From: Nakamurella sp. PAMC28650
Lineage (GTDB): Bacteria; Actinomycetota; Actinomycetes; Mycobacteriales; Nakamurellaceae
Direction of reading: 5' to 3'
Assembly (NCBI RefSeq): GCF_014303395.1
Contig: NZ_CP060298.1
Coordinates: forward strand, 4,793,001-4,857,000
DNA: 64,000 nucleotides
The notes under the pieces are model-generated. The model worked only from the letters and a program-made list of their open reading frames with translations, did no database searches and had not been told where the DNA came from. Below are positions 36,766 to 46,457 of this stretch, piece by piece. Within the stretch, counting starts at the first letter, position 1, and every line of letters starts with the position of its first letter. Position numbers and translations under genes: made by a program.

Positions 36766-38345
36766 CGGTTCCACCTCCCGCCCGACCGGTCCTGCAGGTC
36801 GGTGATCTGGCCAAGAGCTTCGGCCTTACCCAGGCCCTGGCCGGAGTCGACGTCTCCGTCCTGCCGGCCACCGTGCATGCGTTGCTCGGCGGCAACGGTT
36901 CGGGCAAATCCAGCATGGTCAAGATCCTGGCCGGCGTGTACCACGCCGACCGCGGCACCATCACCGTCAACGGATCGACGTTCGATGCGCCGTCCTACCG
37001 GGCGGCGGACGGACACCGGCTGGGTCTGCGTTTCGTCCACCAGGACCTGGGTCTGATCGAAGCGGCGACCATCTCGGAGAACATGGCGTTCACCCGGGGC
37101 TTTCCCCGCTCCCACTTCGGCCGGATCTCCTGGCGCACACTGCATCGGAGCACCGCCGCGCTGCTCGAGCGATTCGAGATCGATGCGGGACCGAAGACGC
37201 CGGTTGCGTCGCTGCGCCCCGCCGACCGGACCATGGTGGCCATTGCCAGAGCGTTGGGCGACGAGGCGACCGACGACGAGACCGCCGGCCGGGCACCGGA
37301 ATCCAGGTTGCTGGTGCTGGACGAACCGACGGCCAGCCTGCCCCGTCACGAATCGGAGATGCTGCTCGCCGCGATCCGGCGGCGGGCAGCCCACGGCCAG
37401 ACCATCGTGCTGATCAGCCACCACCTGCAGGAGGTCCTGGACGTCGCCGACACCATCACGGTGCTGCGCGACGGCCGGGTGGCGGGCTCGGTGGCGGCGG
37501 CCGATGCCGACGAGGAGGTCATCGTGTCCCTGATCGCCGGGCGGGCCGTGCAGTTGGAAGGTGCCGCTCGGCGCCCGGCACCGAGCTCGGAGACCGCCGC
37601 GGCCCTGCAGGTCACCGGGCTGCAGGCGGGTCCTCTGCAGGGCGTCGACATCACCGTTCGCCCAGGCGAGATCGTCGGCGTCACCGGGCTTCTGGGCTCT
37701 GGTCGCAGCAGCCTGGTGCGGGCCGTCTTCGGCGCACTACCTCGCCGCGCCGGAACCGTCCAGGTCCATGGTGTGACGGTGCCGGCCACCGGTCCGTCGG
37801 CGGCCATGGCCGCGGGCATCGCGCTGGTGCCGGAGGATCGCGGTGCCGATGCGGCGTTCATCGATCACTCCGTGCAGGAGAACCTGTCCGCGACCGTGAC
37901 CAACACCTACTGGCGGGCCGGCTGGATGAACACCCGGCGTGAGCAGGACGACGCCTGGTCGCTCATCGATCGGTTCGGGATCAAGACCGACGCTGCGGCT
38001 GCTCCACTGTCCTCTCTGTCCGGAGGCAATCAGCAGAAGGCGATCCTGGCCCGCTGGCTGCGCCGCGAACCGCGCGTGCTGCTGCTGGACGAGCCGAGCC
38101 AGGGCGTCGACATCGTCTCGCGCGCGGACATCTACCGCCTCATCCGGCACGCCGCCGCCCAGGGCTGCGCGGTCCTGGTCGCCTCCTCGGACGCGCAGGA
38201 GATCGACCTGCTGTGCGACCGCGCCGTGGTCCTGGCCGGCGGCCGGGTGGCCGCGGAACTGGACCGCAAGCACCTCGACGCCGACACGCTGCTCCGCCTG
38301 ACCCACACCGTCCGGGACGATTCGCATCTGGGAGTTCTCGCATGA
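36762..38345 (+). CDS. CUT2-type ABC ATPase (two nucleotide-binding domains)
   Basis: 527 residues with tandem ATPase domains as in RbsA/XylG. Domain 1 has Walker A GGNGSGKSS and Walker B LLVLDEPTASLP, but no LSGGQ: the place reads LRPADRTMVAIARALG, and an insert of about 15 residues precedes Walker B. Domain 2 has GLLGSGRSS, the canonical LSGGNQQKAILARWL and VLLLDEPSQGVD. Overlaps both neighbours by 4 bases. Confidence 0.93.
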   Translation: MTVPPPARPVLQVGDLAKSFGLTQALAGVDVSVLPATVHALLGGNGSGKSSMVKILAGVYHADRGTITVNGSTFDAPSYRAADGHRLGLRFVHQDLGLIEAATISENMAFTRGFPRSHFGRISWRTLHRSTAALLERFEIDAGPKTPVASLRPADRTMVAIARALGDEATDDETAGRAPESRLLVLDEPTASLPRHESEMLLAAIRRRAAHGQTIVLISHHLQEVLDVADTITVLRDGRVAGSVAAADADEEVIVSLIAGRAVQLEGAARRPAPSSETAAALQVTGLQAGPLQGVDITVRPGEIVGVTGLLGSGRSSLVRAVFGALPRRAGTVQVHGVTVPATGPSAAMAAGIALVPEDRGADAAFIDHSVQENLSATVTNTYWRAGWMNTRREQDDAWSLIDRFGIKTDAAAAPLSSLSGGNQQKAILARWLRREPRVLLLDEPSQGVDIVSRADIYRLIRHAAAQGCAVLVASSDAQEIDLLCDRAVVLAGGRVAAELDRKHLDADTLLRLTHTVRDDSHLGVLA

Positions 38346-39388
38346 CCCTCGCTGACACACCGAAGAACGCCGTCGGCGAAAACCACGCTGCGGTGGCGGT
38401 TCCGTCCCGACGGGCGGCCCGGCTCGACCTCGGAGGCTTCTTCGAGCGATGGGCGCTTCTCGGTCTGCTGATCGTCATCGTCGTGTTCTTCAGCCTCTAC
38501 TCCGCCAGCTCGGCCGTCTTCCCGACGGCCGCCAACATCGGCGTGCTGACCGGTAACCAGGCGGTGGTGGCACTTGTCGCGGTCGCCGCCCTCTTTCCTC
38601 TGGTCGGTGGTCACTTCGACTTCTCCGTCGGGGCGACGTCGGCCTTCACCTCGGTGCTGTGCGCCGGCCTGATGTCGCGTCATTCCGTACCGCTGGTCGT
38701 CGCCATCGCTATCAGTGTCGGGGTCGGCGCCGTGATCGGTGCGATCAACGGCGCACTGATCGCGATCTACCGGGCCAACGCCTTCATCATCACCCTCGGC
38801 GGTGCGACGCTGCTCGGCGGACTGATCAGCTGGTATAGCGACAACCAGAGCATCTCCACCGGGATCTTCCCCGCGCTCACCGATTTCGGCAGCCTCACCT
38901 GGTTCGGCCTGCCCCGGCTCGTCTACCTGGTGATAGTGCTGGCCGCCCTCGGCTGGTACGTCCTGGTCCAAACCCCCTACGGCCGTTCGCTCTACGCCAT
39001 CGGATCGAACCCGCGAGCGGCCAGGCTGGTCGGGATCAAGGTGCAGCGGGAGGTCTTCCTGGCGTTCGTCGTCTCCGGCACGCTTGCCGGTGTGGCCGGG
39101 GTACTGACCACCGCGCGGACCGGTGGTTCGACGACCGACACCGGAACCACCGTGCTGTTCGGGGCGCTCGCTGCGGTGTTCCTCGGCCTGACCGCCGTCA
39201 CGCCGGGGCGTTTCAACATCGTCGGAACGATGATCGGCGTGCTCTTCGTGGCGGCGAGCGTTAGTGGCCTGACCCTGTCCGGGGCCAGCGACTGGGTGCA
39301 GCCGGTGTTCAACGGCGGTTCGCTGATGGTCGCGGTCATCCTCTCGACCTACCTCAACCGCCGGCGCCGCGGGGTCGATGCGCTGTAG
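38342..39388 (+). CDS. CUT2-type ABC permease (BPD_transp_2)
   Basis: 348 residues, mostly hydrophobic, about 8-10 helices. Family blocks are LVGGHFDFSVGATSAFTSV, NAFIITLGGATLLGGL, YAIGSNPRAARLVGIKV (coupling loop) and LGLTAVTPGRFNIVGT. ATG 38342 overlaps the ATPase stop. Completes a binding protein-ATPase-permease importer; being a single permease it should form a homodimer. Confidence 0.92.
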   Translation: MTLADTPKNAVGENHAAVAVPSRRAARLDLGGFFERWALLGLLIVIVVFFSLYSASSAVFPTAANIGVLTGNQAVVALVAVAALFPLVGGHFDFSVGATSAFTSVLCAGLMSRHSVPLVVAIAISVGVGAVIGAINGALIAIYRANAFIITLGGATLLGGLISWYSDNQSISTGIFPALTDFGSLTWFGLPRLVYLVIVLAALGWYVLVQTPYGRSLYAIGSNPRAARLVGIKVQREVFLAFVVSGTLAGVAGVLTTARTGGSTTDTGTTVLFGALAAVFLGLTAVTPGRFNIVGTMIGVLFVAASVSGLTLSGASDWVQPVFNGGSLMVAVILSTYLNRRRRGVDAL

Positions 39389-39418
39389 CGCAATGGTTTC
39401 CATGGATCGGACAGGGCG

Positions 39419-40693
39419 ATGAAGCCGGTGGGCACGAAAGGGCGGACAGTGGCGGTCGGACCTGCGCGATGGAGGGACCAGCGGTGGCTGGTCGACGAGG
39501 CCATCCGCAACCAGGGAATCGAATTCGACCAACCGCGCGTCGGCTACAGCTTGGGTCCGGTCGCCAGCGACACGACCATCGGTGAGATGGTCGCCCTGCG
39601 CACCAGGATCAAGAAGATCGCCGACTTCGTCCCGACCGTCTCGGGCCTGGCCCGCCGGCGGGAGGCGATGGCACGGGCCGCGGAGGACGCCGGGCACGGC
39701 GTCACCGCCGGTGAGCACTGGTTCGCCGCGGCGATGTTGTGGGCGATGGCCTGCTGGCCGTTGTGGCAGGTGACCGATCAGTTGATCGAGATCGACGAGC
39801 GCAAGAACGCCTGCTACCTGCGGTGGGCCGCGCACGCGTCCCACCACGTCGAACGGGTCGACATCCCTTTTGGCTCGGCCACTCTCCCGGCCTGGCTGCA
39901 TCTTGCACCGGGTGAACGCTCCGGTCCCCTGCCGACCGTGCTCGCTTGCGGCGGGATGGATGCTCCCCGCGAGATCTGCGTGGCCCGGGAGGGCGACGGC
40001 CTGTTGGCGCGCGGTCTGGCGGTGCTGGCCTTCGACGGGCCCGGCCAGGGAGAGTCGCCGATCCACGGCGTACACGTGACGCCCACCGCCTGGATAGACG
40101 CCGGGGAGGCCCTTCTCGCCTGGACGAGATCCCGCCCGGAGATCGACGAACATCGGCTGGTCGCCAGCGGAACCAGTTTCGGGTCCCACTGGATCACCCA
40201 GATCGCGGCCACCCAGCCCTCCCTGCTGGGCTGCGCCGCCGCCCTGCCGGTCTTCGAACCGGGATGCAGCACGATCTTCTCCGAGGCCGCGCCCACGTTC
40301 AAGGCCCGACACATGTTCATGGCCGGGATGTTCGAGGACGAAGCAGCGTTCGATGCCATGGCAGCCGGCTACGACCTGCGTCCCCTGGTGCAGGAGATGC
40401 GTGTCCCGTGGATGGTCGTCGCCGGCGAGGCCGACGAACTGTCACCGGTGGAATGGGTGCACGAACTGGTGGCGCGCTGCCCGGCCCCGACCTCGCTGCT
40501 GGTCTACGCCGGCGCCCGCCACTCGCTGACCGAGAGCGGATCGACGCTGACCGGTCCGCCCTGGCGCACCGAGATCGCCGACTGGCTCTGCCACCGTGCG
40601 AACGGTATCGCTGCCGTCGACCTGCATCGCCACGTCGACTCCGGCGGAGCAACTCGCTTACTTCCGATGCCAGAGACAGGGAAACACCGATGA
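39419..40693 (+). CDS. Alpha/beta hydrolase, C-C bond hydrolase-like
   Basis: 424 residues with an N-terminal helical cap (about 1-140) and a hydrolase core: LAFDGPGQGES, nucleophile elbow VASGTSFGSHW, Asp in VAGEADELSP, His in YAGARHSLTE. The layout resembles 2,6-dihydroxypseudooxynicotine hydrolase and related enzymes that cleave C-C bonds of acyl-aromatics. Starts 30 bp after the permease, so probably in the same operon, and is coupled to the SnoaL-like gene. Confidence 0.85.
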   Translation: MKPVGTKGRTVAVGPARWRDQRWLVDEAIRNQGIEFDQPRVGYSLGPVASDTTIGEMVALRTRIKKIADFVPTVSGLARRREAMARAAEDAGHGVTAGEHWFAAAMLWAMACWPLWQVTDQLIEIDERKNACYLRWAAHASHHVERVDIPFGSATLPAWLHLAPGERSGPLPTVLACGGMDAPREICVAREGDGLLARGLAVLAFDGPGQGESPIHGVHVTPTAWIDAGEALLAWTRSRPEIDEHRLVASGTSFGSHWITQIAATQPSLLGCAAALPVFEPGCSTIFSEAAPTFKARHMFMAGMFEDEAAFDAMAAGYDLRPLVQEMRVPWMVVAGEADELSPVEWVHELVARCPAPTSLLVYAGARHSLTESGSTLTGPPWRTEIADWLCHRANGIAAVDLHRHVDSGGATRLLPMPETGKHR

Positions 40694-41208
40694 CCACCAC
40701 CTCGTCACCCACGCCGATCCGACCATCCGCGCCGACCGACCCGGTCGACCAACTCGCCTGGCTGGTCGACCGGGCCCGGATCAGTGACCTGCTCGTCGAA
40801 TTCGCCAGGACCCTGGACGATCGGGACTGGCAGGGAAACACCGCCCTCTACATGCCGGACGGCATTTTCATGGTGGGCGACGTTCTCCGTCTGCAGGGCC
40901 ACGCCCAACTGGCGATGACGGGCTCCGAACGTGGGCTGGCGCAGTATCACGGGACCTGGCACGCCAGCTCGAACCATGCGATCCAGATCGACGGCGACAC
41001 CGCCCGCACCCGTTCGTATCTCATCGGGGTACACCTGCTGGCCGGCGGCACCACCCACCACGCCGACGGCGGCGGCTGGTACGACTGCACCCTGCAGCGG
41101 ACAGCCGACGGTTGGCGTTTCACCACCGTCCGGCTGCACGAGGTGTGGCACGCCGGCCAGGCACTGCCACATGTGTCGGCGAAACCGGACCTGGCCGCGA
41201 CACCCTGA
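40690..41208 (+). CDS. SnoaL/NTF2-like protein
   Basis: 172 residues: WLVDRARISDLLVEFARTLD, WQGNTALYMPDGIF, GTWHASSNHAIQIDGD, GGWYDCTLQRTADGWRF. This is the cone-shaped NTF2 fold with polar residues in the cavity, seen in small dehydratases and cyclases. ATG 40690 overlaps the hydrolase stop. May act on a pathway intermediate; the exact reaction cannot be inferred. Confidence 0.83.
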   Translation: MTTTSSPTPIRPSAPTDPVDQLAWLVDRARISDLLVEFARTLDDRDWQGNTALYMPDGIFMVGDVLRLQGHAQLAMTGSERGLAQYHGTWHASSNHAIQIDGDTARTRSYLIGVHLLAGGTTHHADGGGWYDCTLQRTADGWRFTTVRLHEVWHAGQALPHVSAKPDLAATP

Positions 41209-41244
41209 GATTGCCACCGGTTCGACGCAGCCGGGGTCGACGTC

Positions 41245-41300
41245 GACGGACGGCGAAGTGCCGCCGGTCAGCACGACCGGCGGCTCTTCGCCGTTCCGTC
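41245..41300. terminator. Long bidirectional terminator hairpin
   Basis: Nested arms: GCCGCCGGTC/GACCGGCGGC around AGCAC, extended outward by CGGCGAAG/CTTCGCCG past a T-T mismatch, and then GACGGA/TCCGTC with one bulge. Sits between two convergent genes and closes the importer operon. Confidence 0.88.
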
Positions 41301-41308
41301 GGGTGGGC

Positions 41309-42148
41309 TCAGCAGGTGACGGTCAGGTAGAACGCGGAGTCGTTCGAGACTCCGTTGCTGTCTGTTGCCACGACATAGACGCCTGGATTGGCGCTGAAGC
41401 GGGGCTCGACCTCCATCGTGCGGCCGGGGTCGTAGGCCGTGGCCGCGTAGGCGCAATTCGAGACGTCGCGGTCGAAGTCGACCAGATAGACCCCGGTTCC
41501 GATGTAGGTCGTCGACACCACGCGCGAGCCGCGCAATACGGTTCCGCCCACGTCCACCAGGGCCGACATCGGAGAAATGTAGAAGCCGGTCACGTCGATG
41601 ACGACATCAGTACTACCACCGACTGATCGGACCGTGAAATCGCGGCCGGCGGAGGCCACCTGGATTTCACCCGATTTCCCGACGATCCCGCCGCGCGAAT
41701 AGTTGGTGAACGACGCCAACGGTTCGGGCGTGCCGTACGACCAGATCCGCAGATATCCAGGGGCCGAGGGGTTGACGGTCAGAACGCTTGCGCTGATCGC
41801 GGTGGCCGCGGAGGGAATGCCACAGGAGGCGCCACCCTGGTTGCTGAAACTACCCGTGCCGACCGCGCTGAAGTTCCGAAGCTGCAACGAGGCAATCCGT
41901 CCACCCGCCAAGCGCGTGTCGACGATGCGGCACGGTGCGATGGGCGTGAACTTCGACTCCACGCCATTCATCTCCAACGTCCGGATGTGGGGAACGGGAT
42001 GAGGATTGGGGGGTTGTGCGGTGGGGCCCGGTCGCGCCGGACCGGTGGTGGACCCGTAGGCCACGACCGCTCCGCCCCCGACCGCCACGACCGTGGCCAC
42101 CAGTACGCCCACCACTGCCCAACGATTCATCTCAGGACTCCGTCTCAC
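41309..42148 (-). CDS. Secreted or membrane-anchored protein with PCRIVDTR motif
   Basis: 279 residues with one N-terminal hydrophobic segment (WAVVGVLVATVVAVGGGAVVA), a Pro-rich spacer, then FTPIAPCRIVDTRLAGGR, a motif found in many actinobacterial surface proteins, and a beta-rich remainder (VVIDVTGFYIS). It ends with a separate small beta domain and a terminal Cys. ATG 42130 (MNRWAVV) is an alternative start. Function unknown; presumably at the cell surface. Confidence 0.75.
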   Translation of the reverse strand: MRRSPEMNRWAVVGVLVATVVAVGGGAVVAYGSTTGPARPGPTAQPPNPHPVPHIRTLEMNGVESKFTPIAPCRIVDTRLAGGRIASLQLRNFSAVGTGSFSNQGGASCGIPSAATAISASVLTVNPSAPGYLRIWSYGTPEPLASFTNYSRGGIVGKSGEIQVASAGRDFTVRSVGGSTDVVIDVTGFYISPMSALVDVGGTVLRGSRVVSTTYIGTGVYLVDFDRDVSNCAYAATAYDPGRTMEVEPRFSANPGVYVVATDSNGVSNDSAFYLTVTC

Positions 42149-42295
42149 GGCTCAGCATCGACGCAGGGTGCGTCACGAACAGGAGTCCTGCTGCACCCCT
42201 CTGATCCCGAACGACTCCGCCACCTGCTCGAAGTCCTGGACCACGTACAGGACCGTCGGCCCGGGTGCGCCGTGGCGACGGCCTGTCCGCAGCGA

Positions 42296-42850
42296 CTAAC
42301 CCTGGGGGGTGAACGCCTGGAAGGTGACGGTGCCCACCGACTTCAGGATCAGGCCACCGTTGCTCGTCTGGAAGCCGCGGTTGGTGTTGGAGTACGACGG
42401 GCCGGTGACCGGGCCGAACGGCCGGTCCAGGTTGTAGCTCAGCAGCGCCTTGTTCCCCATCGCGAAATTGGATCCTCCGGCGCCGTTGAAGCTGAAGACG
42501 CCGGTTCCGTACAACGCCTGGTTCTGGTTGACGTAGGCCGTCCCGTAGGTGACCGTGGCGGCCCCGAGCCCGGCGACCGAGACGGTCACGGTTCCGGTCC
42601 GGTTCTGCGGGAAGCCCGTGCCCTGATTGATGACGTCGGCGGTGTTGCTGCTCATCTTCATCGTCACCTGGGCATTGGTGAAAGCGGTTCCACCGAAGGT
42701 GCCGGTGGCCGAGGCACTCTCCTGGTAGACGATCGGGGTGCCGGTGGCAGCAGCAGCGGGCAGGGCCGCCGGGAACAACGCGACCGCAACAGCGACCGCC
42801 GAGGCGACCGCCGTGCCTCGTAGTGCGGCGCGCCGAGTGAAGATGTGCAC
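42296..42850 (-). CDS. Small secreted protein of unknown function
   Basis: 184 residues from GTG 42850, behind AGGAGG. Signal peptide TRRAALRGTAVASAVAV ... PAAAAT with an Arg pair (possible Tat export), then a Gly/Asn/Thr-rich, probably all-beta mature domain (GTFGGTAFTNAQVTMKM, GTVTVSVAGLGAATVTYG) without cysteines. No family recognised. The 147-bp gap to the next gene shows no clear feature. Confidence 0.75.
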   Translation of the reverse strand: MHIFTRRAALRGTAVASAVAVAVALFPAALPAAAATGTPIVYQESASATGTFGGTAFTNAQVTMKMSSNTADVINQGTGFPQNRTGTVTVSVAGLGAATVTYGTAYVNQNQALYGTGVFSFNGAGGSNFAMGNKALLSYNLDRPFGPVTGPSYSNTNRGFQTSNGGLILKSVGTVTFQAFTPQG

Positions 42851-43200
42851 GAGAACCTCCTGGGGTTGGGACAGCACGGGCCGGGTCGCCGCGATGGCGA
42901 TCGGGAGCCGCGAACCGTCGTCGGGACTGCGGCTCAGTCTGCACCCATCGTGCTCAGATTCCGCTGAGAAGCCGGGTGGCTGCCGCCGAGAAGCCGGGCG
43001 GCGCAGGTCCTCCGACCCGACCGATTCAGGAGGAGACGCCAAAGGAGGAGTCGGCTTCCGCGACTCTCCGGTCCGGCTGGACCACCGACCGGGACAGATG
43101 ACGGCGACGATCCGGATCGAGCCCCGCATCCTTGGCCGGACGGGCGGGCGACGACTGGGCGGCGACGAGATCGGCGTCGGGATCGAGGGGTTCTTTCCTG

Positions 43201-43860
43201 ATGGTGGCACCGGTGGCGGCTCTCCTTGCTGGCGGAAACGGGGACCTACCCACCGGGGCTGCCGTCGTCCCTGCACTGGAAAAAAACTTCGCCTCGGCCT
43301 GGCAGGAATCACCGTTCGCGCGCTGGATGATCAACAGCGCAATGGTCGTGGTGACGGGCGTGATCACGAACCTCATCCTGTGCAATATCGCCGGATACGC
43401 GTTCGCGCGCAACCGTTTTGCGGGCAGCCGGATCCTGTTCGTCATCATCCTGGGCACCCTGATGGTCGCCGAACCTGGTGACGCCCTTCGGGATACCTGC
43501 TGCGGCAGTCCTCCACCACCCTCCCGTCGAGTTGGAGGAAGCCGCCATCATCGATGTTGCCGGTCACTTCCGGGTGCTCACCAGGATTCTGCTGCCGCTC
43601 ATGGGGCCGCCGCTGTGCACGGTCGCGATCCTGACGTTCCTGTCCGTCTGGAACGACTTCCTCCGGCCGCCGGTGGTCACCTCCTCACCGCAGACCTTGA
43701 CGGTCCAACTGGGCCCGGCCAGCTTCCAGAGCGCCCACTTCACCGACTGGCCGGTCCTGATGGCCGGCACCCTGATGAGTCAATTGCCGGTGCTACTGCT
43801 GTTCCTGGCCGGCCAACGCCATTTCGTCTCCTCGATCGCCACCACCGGGATCAAATGGCG
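43201..43860 (+). pseudogene. Decayed CUT1-family (MalG-like) ABC permease
   Basis: Frame 1 keeps FARWMINSAMVVVTGVITN and NIAGYAFARNRFAGSRILF. A stretch of about 30-40 residues is then missing, and a second frame resumes at TPFGIP with VELEEAAIIDVAG (the EAA loop), ILLPLMGPPLC and FLSVWNDFLRPP. Two small indels near 43490-43540 shift the frame out and back. The first helix is also shortened. No ATPase or binding protein for it is nearby. Confidence 0.85.
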
Positions 43861-43891
43861 GAGGGGCGGAGCCGGTGGCGGAACACCTTCG

Positions 43892-45673
43892 TCAGGAGCG
43901 GATGGGCACGACGGCCGGATCTGCCGTGCCGGCTGTGCCGGCCGAGCCGGCCGAGCAGCGGATCCCGGGCAGCGACACACTGGCGGTGGTCCCGCCGCCC
44001 GGACCGCCGCGCAGGGTGAGGTGCCCACCCATGGCTTCGGTGAGCGCCCGCGACAGGGCCAGGCCGAGGCCGGCTCCCGGCTCCCCGCCGATCTCCGCGC
44101 CCAGCCGGTCGAATGGTTGGAAGAGCCGCTCCTGGAGTTCGTTCGAGATCCCGGGCCCCGAGTCGGTCACCTCGACCGTCGTGCCGTCGGTGGTCGTCAC
44201 GGTGACGCGGACCCAGCCTCCGGAGTGGTTGTACACCAGGCCGTTGTTCACCAGATTGATCAGGACCTGGCGCAGCCGACGACGGTCGGCGCAGACCCGG
44301 TCGGCCGCGTCCCCGGCCGCGTCCGGGGCCCCGACCCGATCGGTGGGTTCGGTGCGCAGCATGACGGACCGCTTGGCTGCCAACGGCCGCAGCAACTCGA
44401 CCACCTCGTCGACCAGCACCGCCACGTCCACCACCTCGTTCTGGAGGGTGAGCGCGCCGGCTTCGATCTTGGCGATGTCCAGCACATCGTCGACCAGAGC
44501 GAGGATATGGCCGGCGGCACCCTCGATGTGGTGCAGGGCGAGCCGTCTGCGCTCCGCGGACAGGTCGAGGTTCTGCAACAACTCGGTGAATCCGGTGACG
44601 GCTTGCAGAGGTGTGCGGATCTCGTGGCTCAGGGCCGCCAGAAAATCCGACTTCGCCCGGCTGGCCGCCTCCGCGGTGCGTCGAGCCGCCTCGGCCTCGC
44701 GGCGAGCCAGCCGCTCGGCCTGCGCAGCCCGCCGCTGGGTGACGTCCAGCAGGTTGACGCACAGCCCGGCCGGCCGGCCGTCGGCGCCGCGCACCGCCGA
44801 GACGGTGGCCGCCACGACGACGAGATGTCCGTCGGACGCTTCGAGCCTGGCCTCGAACTCGATGCTGTCCACCCCGTCGTGACCGCTGCCCTGCGCACCG
44901 GGTCGAGCCGGAATGCACAGGGCGGCCGCTGCAGCAGTCCGGTCGTCCGGGTGGACCAGCTCGGTCAGGCGCCGATCCAGCAGCTCGGACTCGTTGCACA
45001 CCAGCATCACTTGCAGTGCTTTGTTGACCTTCGTCAAGGTCCCGTGCAGGTCCGTCAGGGCCATCCCGACCGCATTGTCCTCGAAAGCCCGCCGAAACCG
45101 CTCCTCGCTGTCGGCGAGCGCACCGAACAGCCCGGCATGCTCGATGGCCACACCGGACAGATGGACGAAGCGTCCCACCAGGCGAAGTTCCCGATCCGTC
45201 GGGACATGCGGCTCGAGGTGATACACGGCGAAAGTACCCAGGACCGCCCCGCTGCGACCGAAGATCGGTTGGGACCAGCAGGATCGGAGGCCGTGCGCAG
45301 CGGCCAGCTCACGAAAGGCGACCCAGCGCGAGTCGAACCTGATGTCCTCCGCGATGATCGGCGTCCGCAAATGTGCTGCGGTACCACAGGATCCGACGTC
45401 CGGTCCGATGGTGACACCGTCGATCTCGGACATGTAGCGGGACGGCAGACGCGGTGCTGCACCGTGATGGAGACGTCTGGTCGACGGATCCAGCAGCAGG
45501 ACCGAACACCGGCTGCCGGGGATCAGGTCCTCGAGGGCGATCGCGACCGCGGTCAGCACGTCCGTCAGGGTCGCACCCGAGGCCAGCAGATCGAGCACCT
45601 CGGTATGTCGCTCGATCAGCATCAGCGAGTCGGCATGGTCGATGCCGGCGCTCACCCCGACCGTCGCCGTCAC
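43892..45673 (-). CDS. GAF-PAS hybrid-free sensor histidine kinase
   Basis: 593 residues: GAF (about 15-165; DVGSCGTAAHLRTPIIAEDI), PAS/PAC (about 180-300; RAFEDNAVGMALTDLHGTL), HisKA (FLAALSHEIRTPLQAV, phospho-His) and HATPase (NLVNNGLVYNHS, VTDSGPGIS, GAGLGLALSR). No membrane segment, so cytoplasmic. No receiver domain is fused. GTG 45673 overlaps the response-regulator stop (GTGA), so the pair is one system. Confidence 0.92.
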   Translation of the reverse strand: MTATVGVSAGIDHADSLMLIERHTEVLDLLASGATLTDVLTAVAIALEDLIPGSRCSVLLLDPSTRRLHHGAAPRLPSRYMSEIDGVTIGPDVGSCGTAAHLRTPIIAEDIRFDSRWVAFRELAAAHGLRSCWSQPIFGRSGAVLGTFAVYHLEPHVPTDRELRLVGRFVHLSGVAIEHAGLFGALADSEERFRRAFEDNAVGMALTDLHGTLTKVNKALQVMLVCNESELLDRRLTELVHPDDRTAAAAALCIPARPGAQGSGHDGVDSIEFEARLEASDGHLVVVAATVSAVRGADGRPAGLCVNLLDVTQRRAAQAERLARREAEAARRTAEAASRAKSDFLAALSHEIRTPLQAVTGFTELLQNLDLSAERRRLALHHIEGAAGHILALVDDVLDIAKIEAGALTLQNEVVDVAVLVDEVVELLRPLAAKRSVMLRTEPTDRVGAPDAAGDAADRVCADRRRLRQVLINLVNNGLVYNHSGGWVRVTVTTTDGTTVEVTDSGPGISNELQERLFQPFDRLGAEIGGEPGAGLGLALSRALTEAMGGHLTLRGGPGGGTTASVSLPGIRCSAGSAGTAGTADPAVVPIRS

Positions 45674-46401
45674 GTACCAGGTTCCCAGCGGTATCCGACC
45701 CCTCTGATGGTCAGCAGCCGGCGAGGGTGGGCCGGTGAGGGTTCCACCTTGTGCCGCAGGCGATGTACGTGCTCGGTGACCGTCGCCTCGCACTGCCAAC
45801 CGGGATCGGAACGCCAGACGTGTTCCAGTAGTTGCGCTCTGGTGAAGACATGCCGTGGATGCCCGGCCAGGAAGGCGATCAGGTCGAACTCCTTCGCCGT
45901 CAACTCGATCACCGTTCCGTCGACGGTGACCTCACGACTCGCGGCGTCGATCCGGAGTTCCGGCGAAGCGGTGCCGCCGGGCCGATCGGCGGACTCGTCC
46001 GGCCGGGCCGGCGCACACCTGCGCAGCACGGACCGCACCCGGGCGGCCAGCTCCTCCGGCGAGAAGGGCTTGACCAGGTAGTCGTCGGCACCCAGGTCGA
46101 GTCCGACGATCCGATCCATCTCACCGTTGCGCCCGCTGAGCACGATGACGGGCAGGCGGCTGCGCTGTCGAACCCGGCGCAGCACGTCCAGACCGCCCAG
46201 ACCTGGAAGGGAGAGGTCGAGCACCATCAGGTCGGGCGGGAGCGTCGCGATCGACTGCAGCGCTGCCGGGCCGTCACCGGCCTGGTCGACCGAGAAACCC
46301 TCGGCCTCCAACTGCCAGCTGACCACCTCACGCACGCGCTCGTCGTCGTCCACCACCAGAATGTTTCTCCGGATGGCAACGGGCGGTGCCTGACTGGTCA
46401 C
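45670..46401 (-). CDS. OmpR-family response regulator
   Basis: 243 residues: receiver domain (ILVVDDDERVREVV, phospho-acceptor in LMVLDLSLPGLGG, DDYLVKPFSPEEL) and winged-helix output (ELTAKEFDLIAFLAGHP, TVTEHVHRLRHKVE, IRGVGYRWE). GTG 46401 chosen at the beginning of homology; a much longer frame runs upstream through the SDR gene. Partner of the kinase at 43892. Targets unknown. Confidence 0.93.
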   Translation of the reverse strand: MTSQAPPVAIRRNILVVDDDERVREVVSWQLEAEGFSVDQAGDGPAALQSIATLPPDLMVLDLSLPGLGGLDVLRRVRQRSRLPVIVLSGRNGEMDRIVGLDLGADDYLVKPFSPEELAARVRSVLRRCAPARPDESADRPGGTASPELRIDAASREVTVDGTVIELTAKEFDLIAFLAGHPRHVFTRAQLLEHVWRSDPGWQCEATVTEHVHRLRHKVEPSPAHPRRLLTIRGVGYRWEPGT

Positions 46402-46457
46402 TGGCGCATCCTCATCGACGGCACTGACAACTCGGTTGCAGGCGACGCTACCCCGGG

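Noticed and set aside
43861-46081. Long plus-strand open frame continuing from the decayed permease
   Set aside because: It is antisense to the histidine kinase and response regulator, which have clear domains; high GC explains the open frame.
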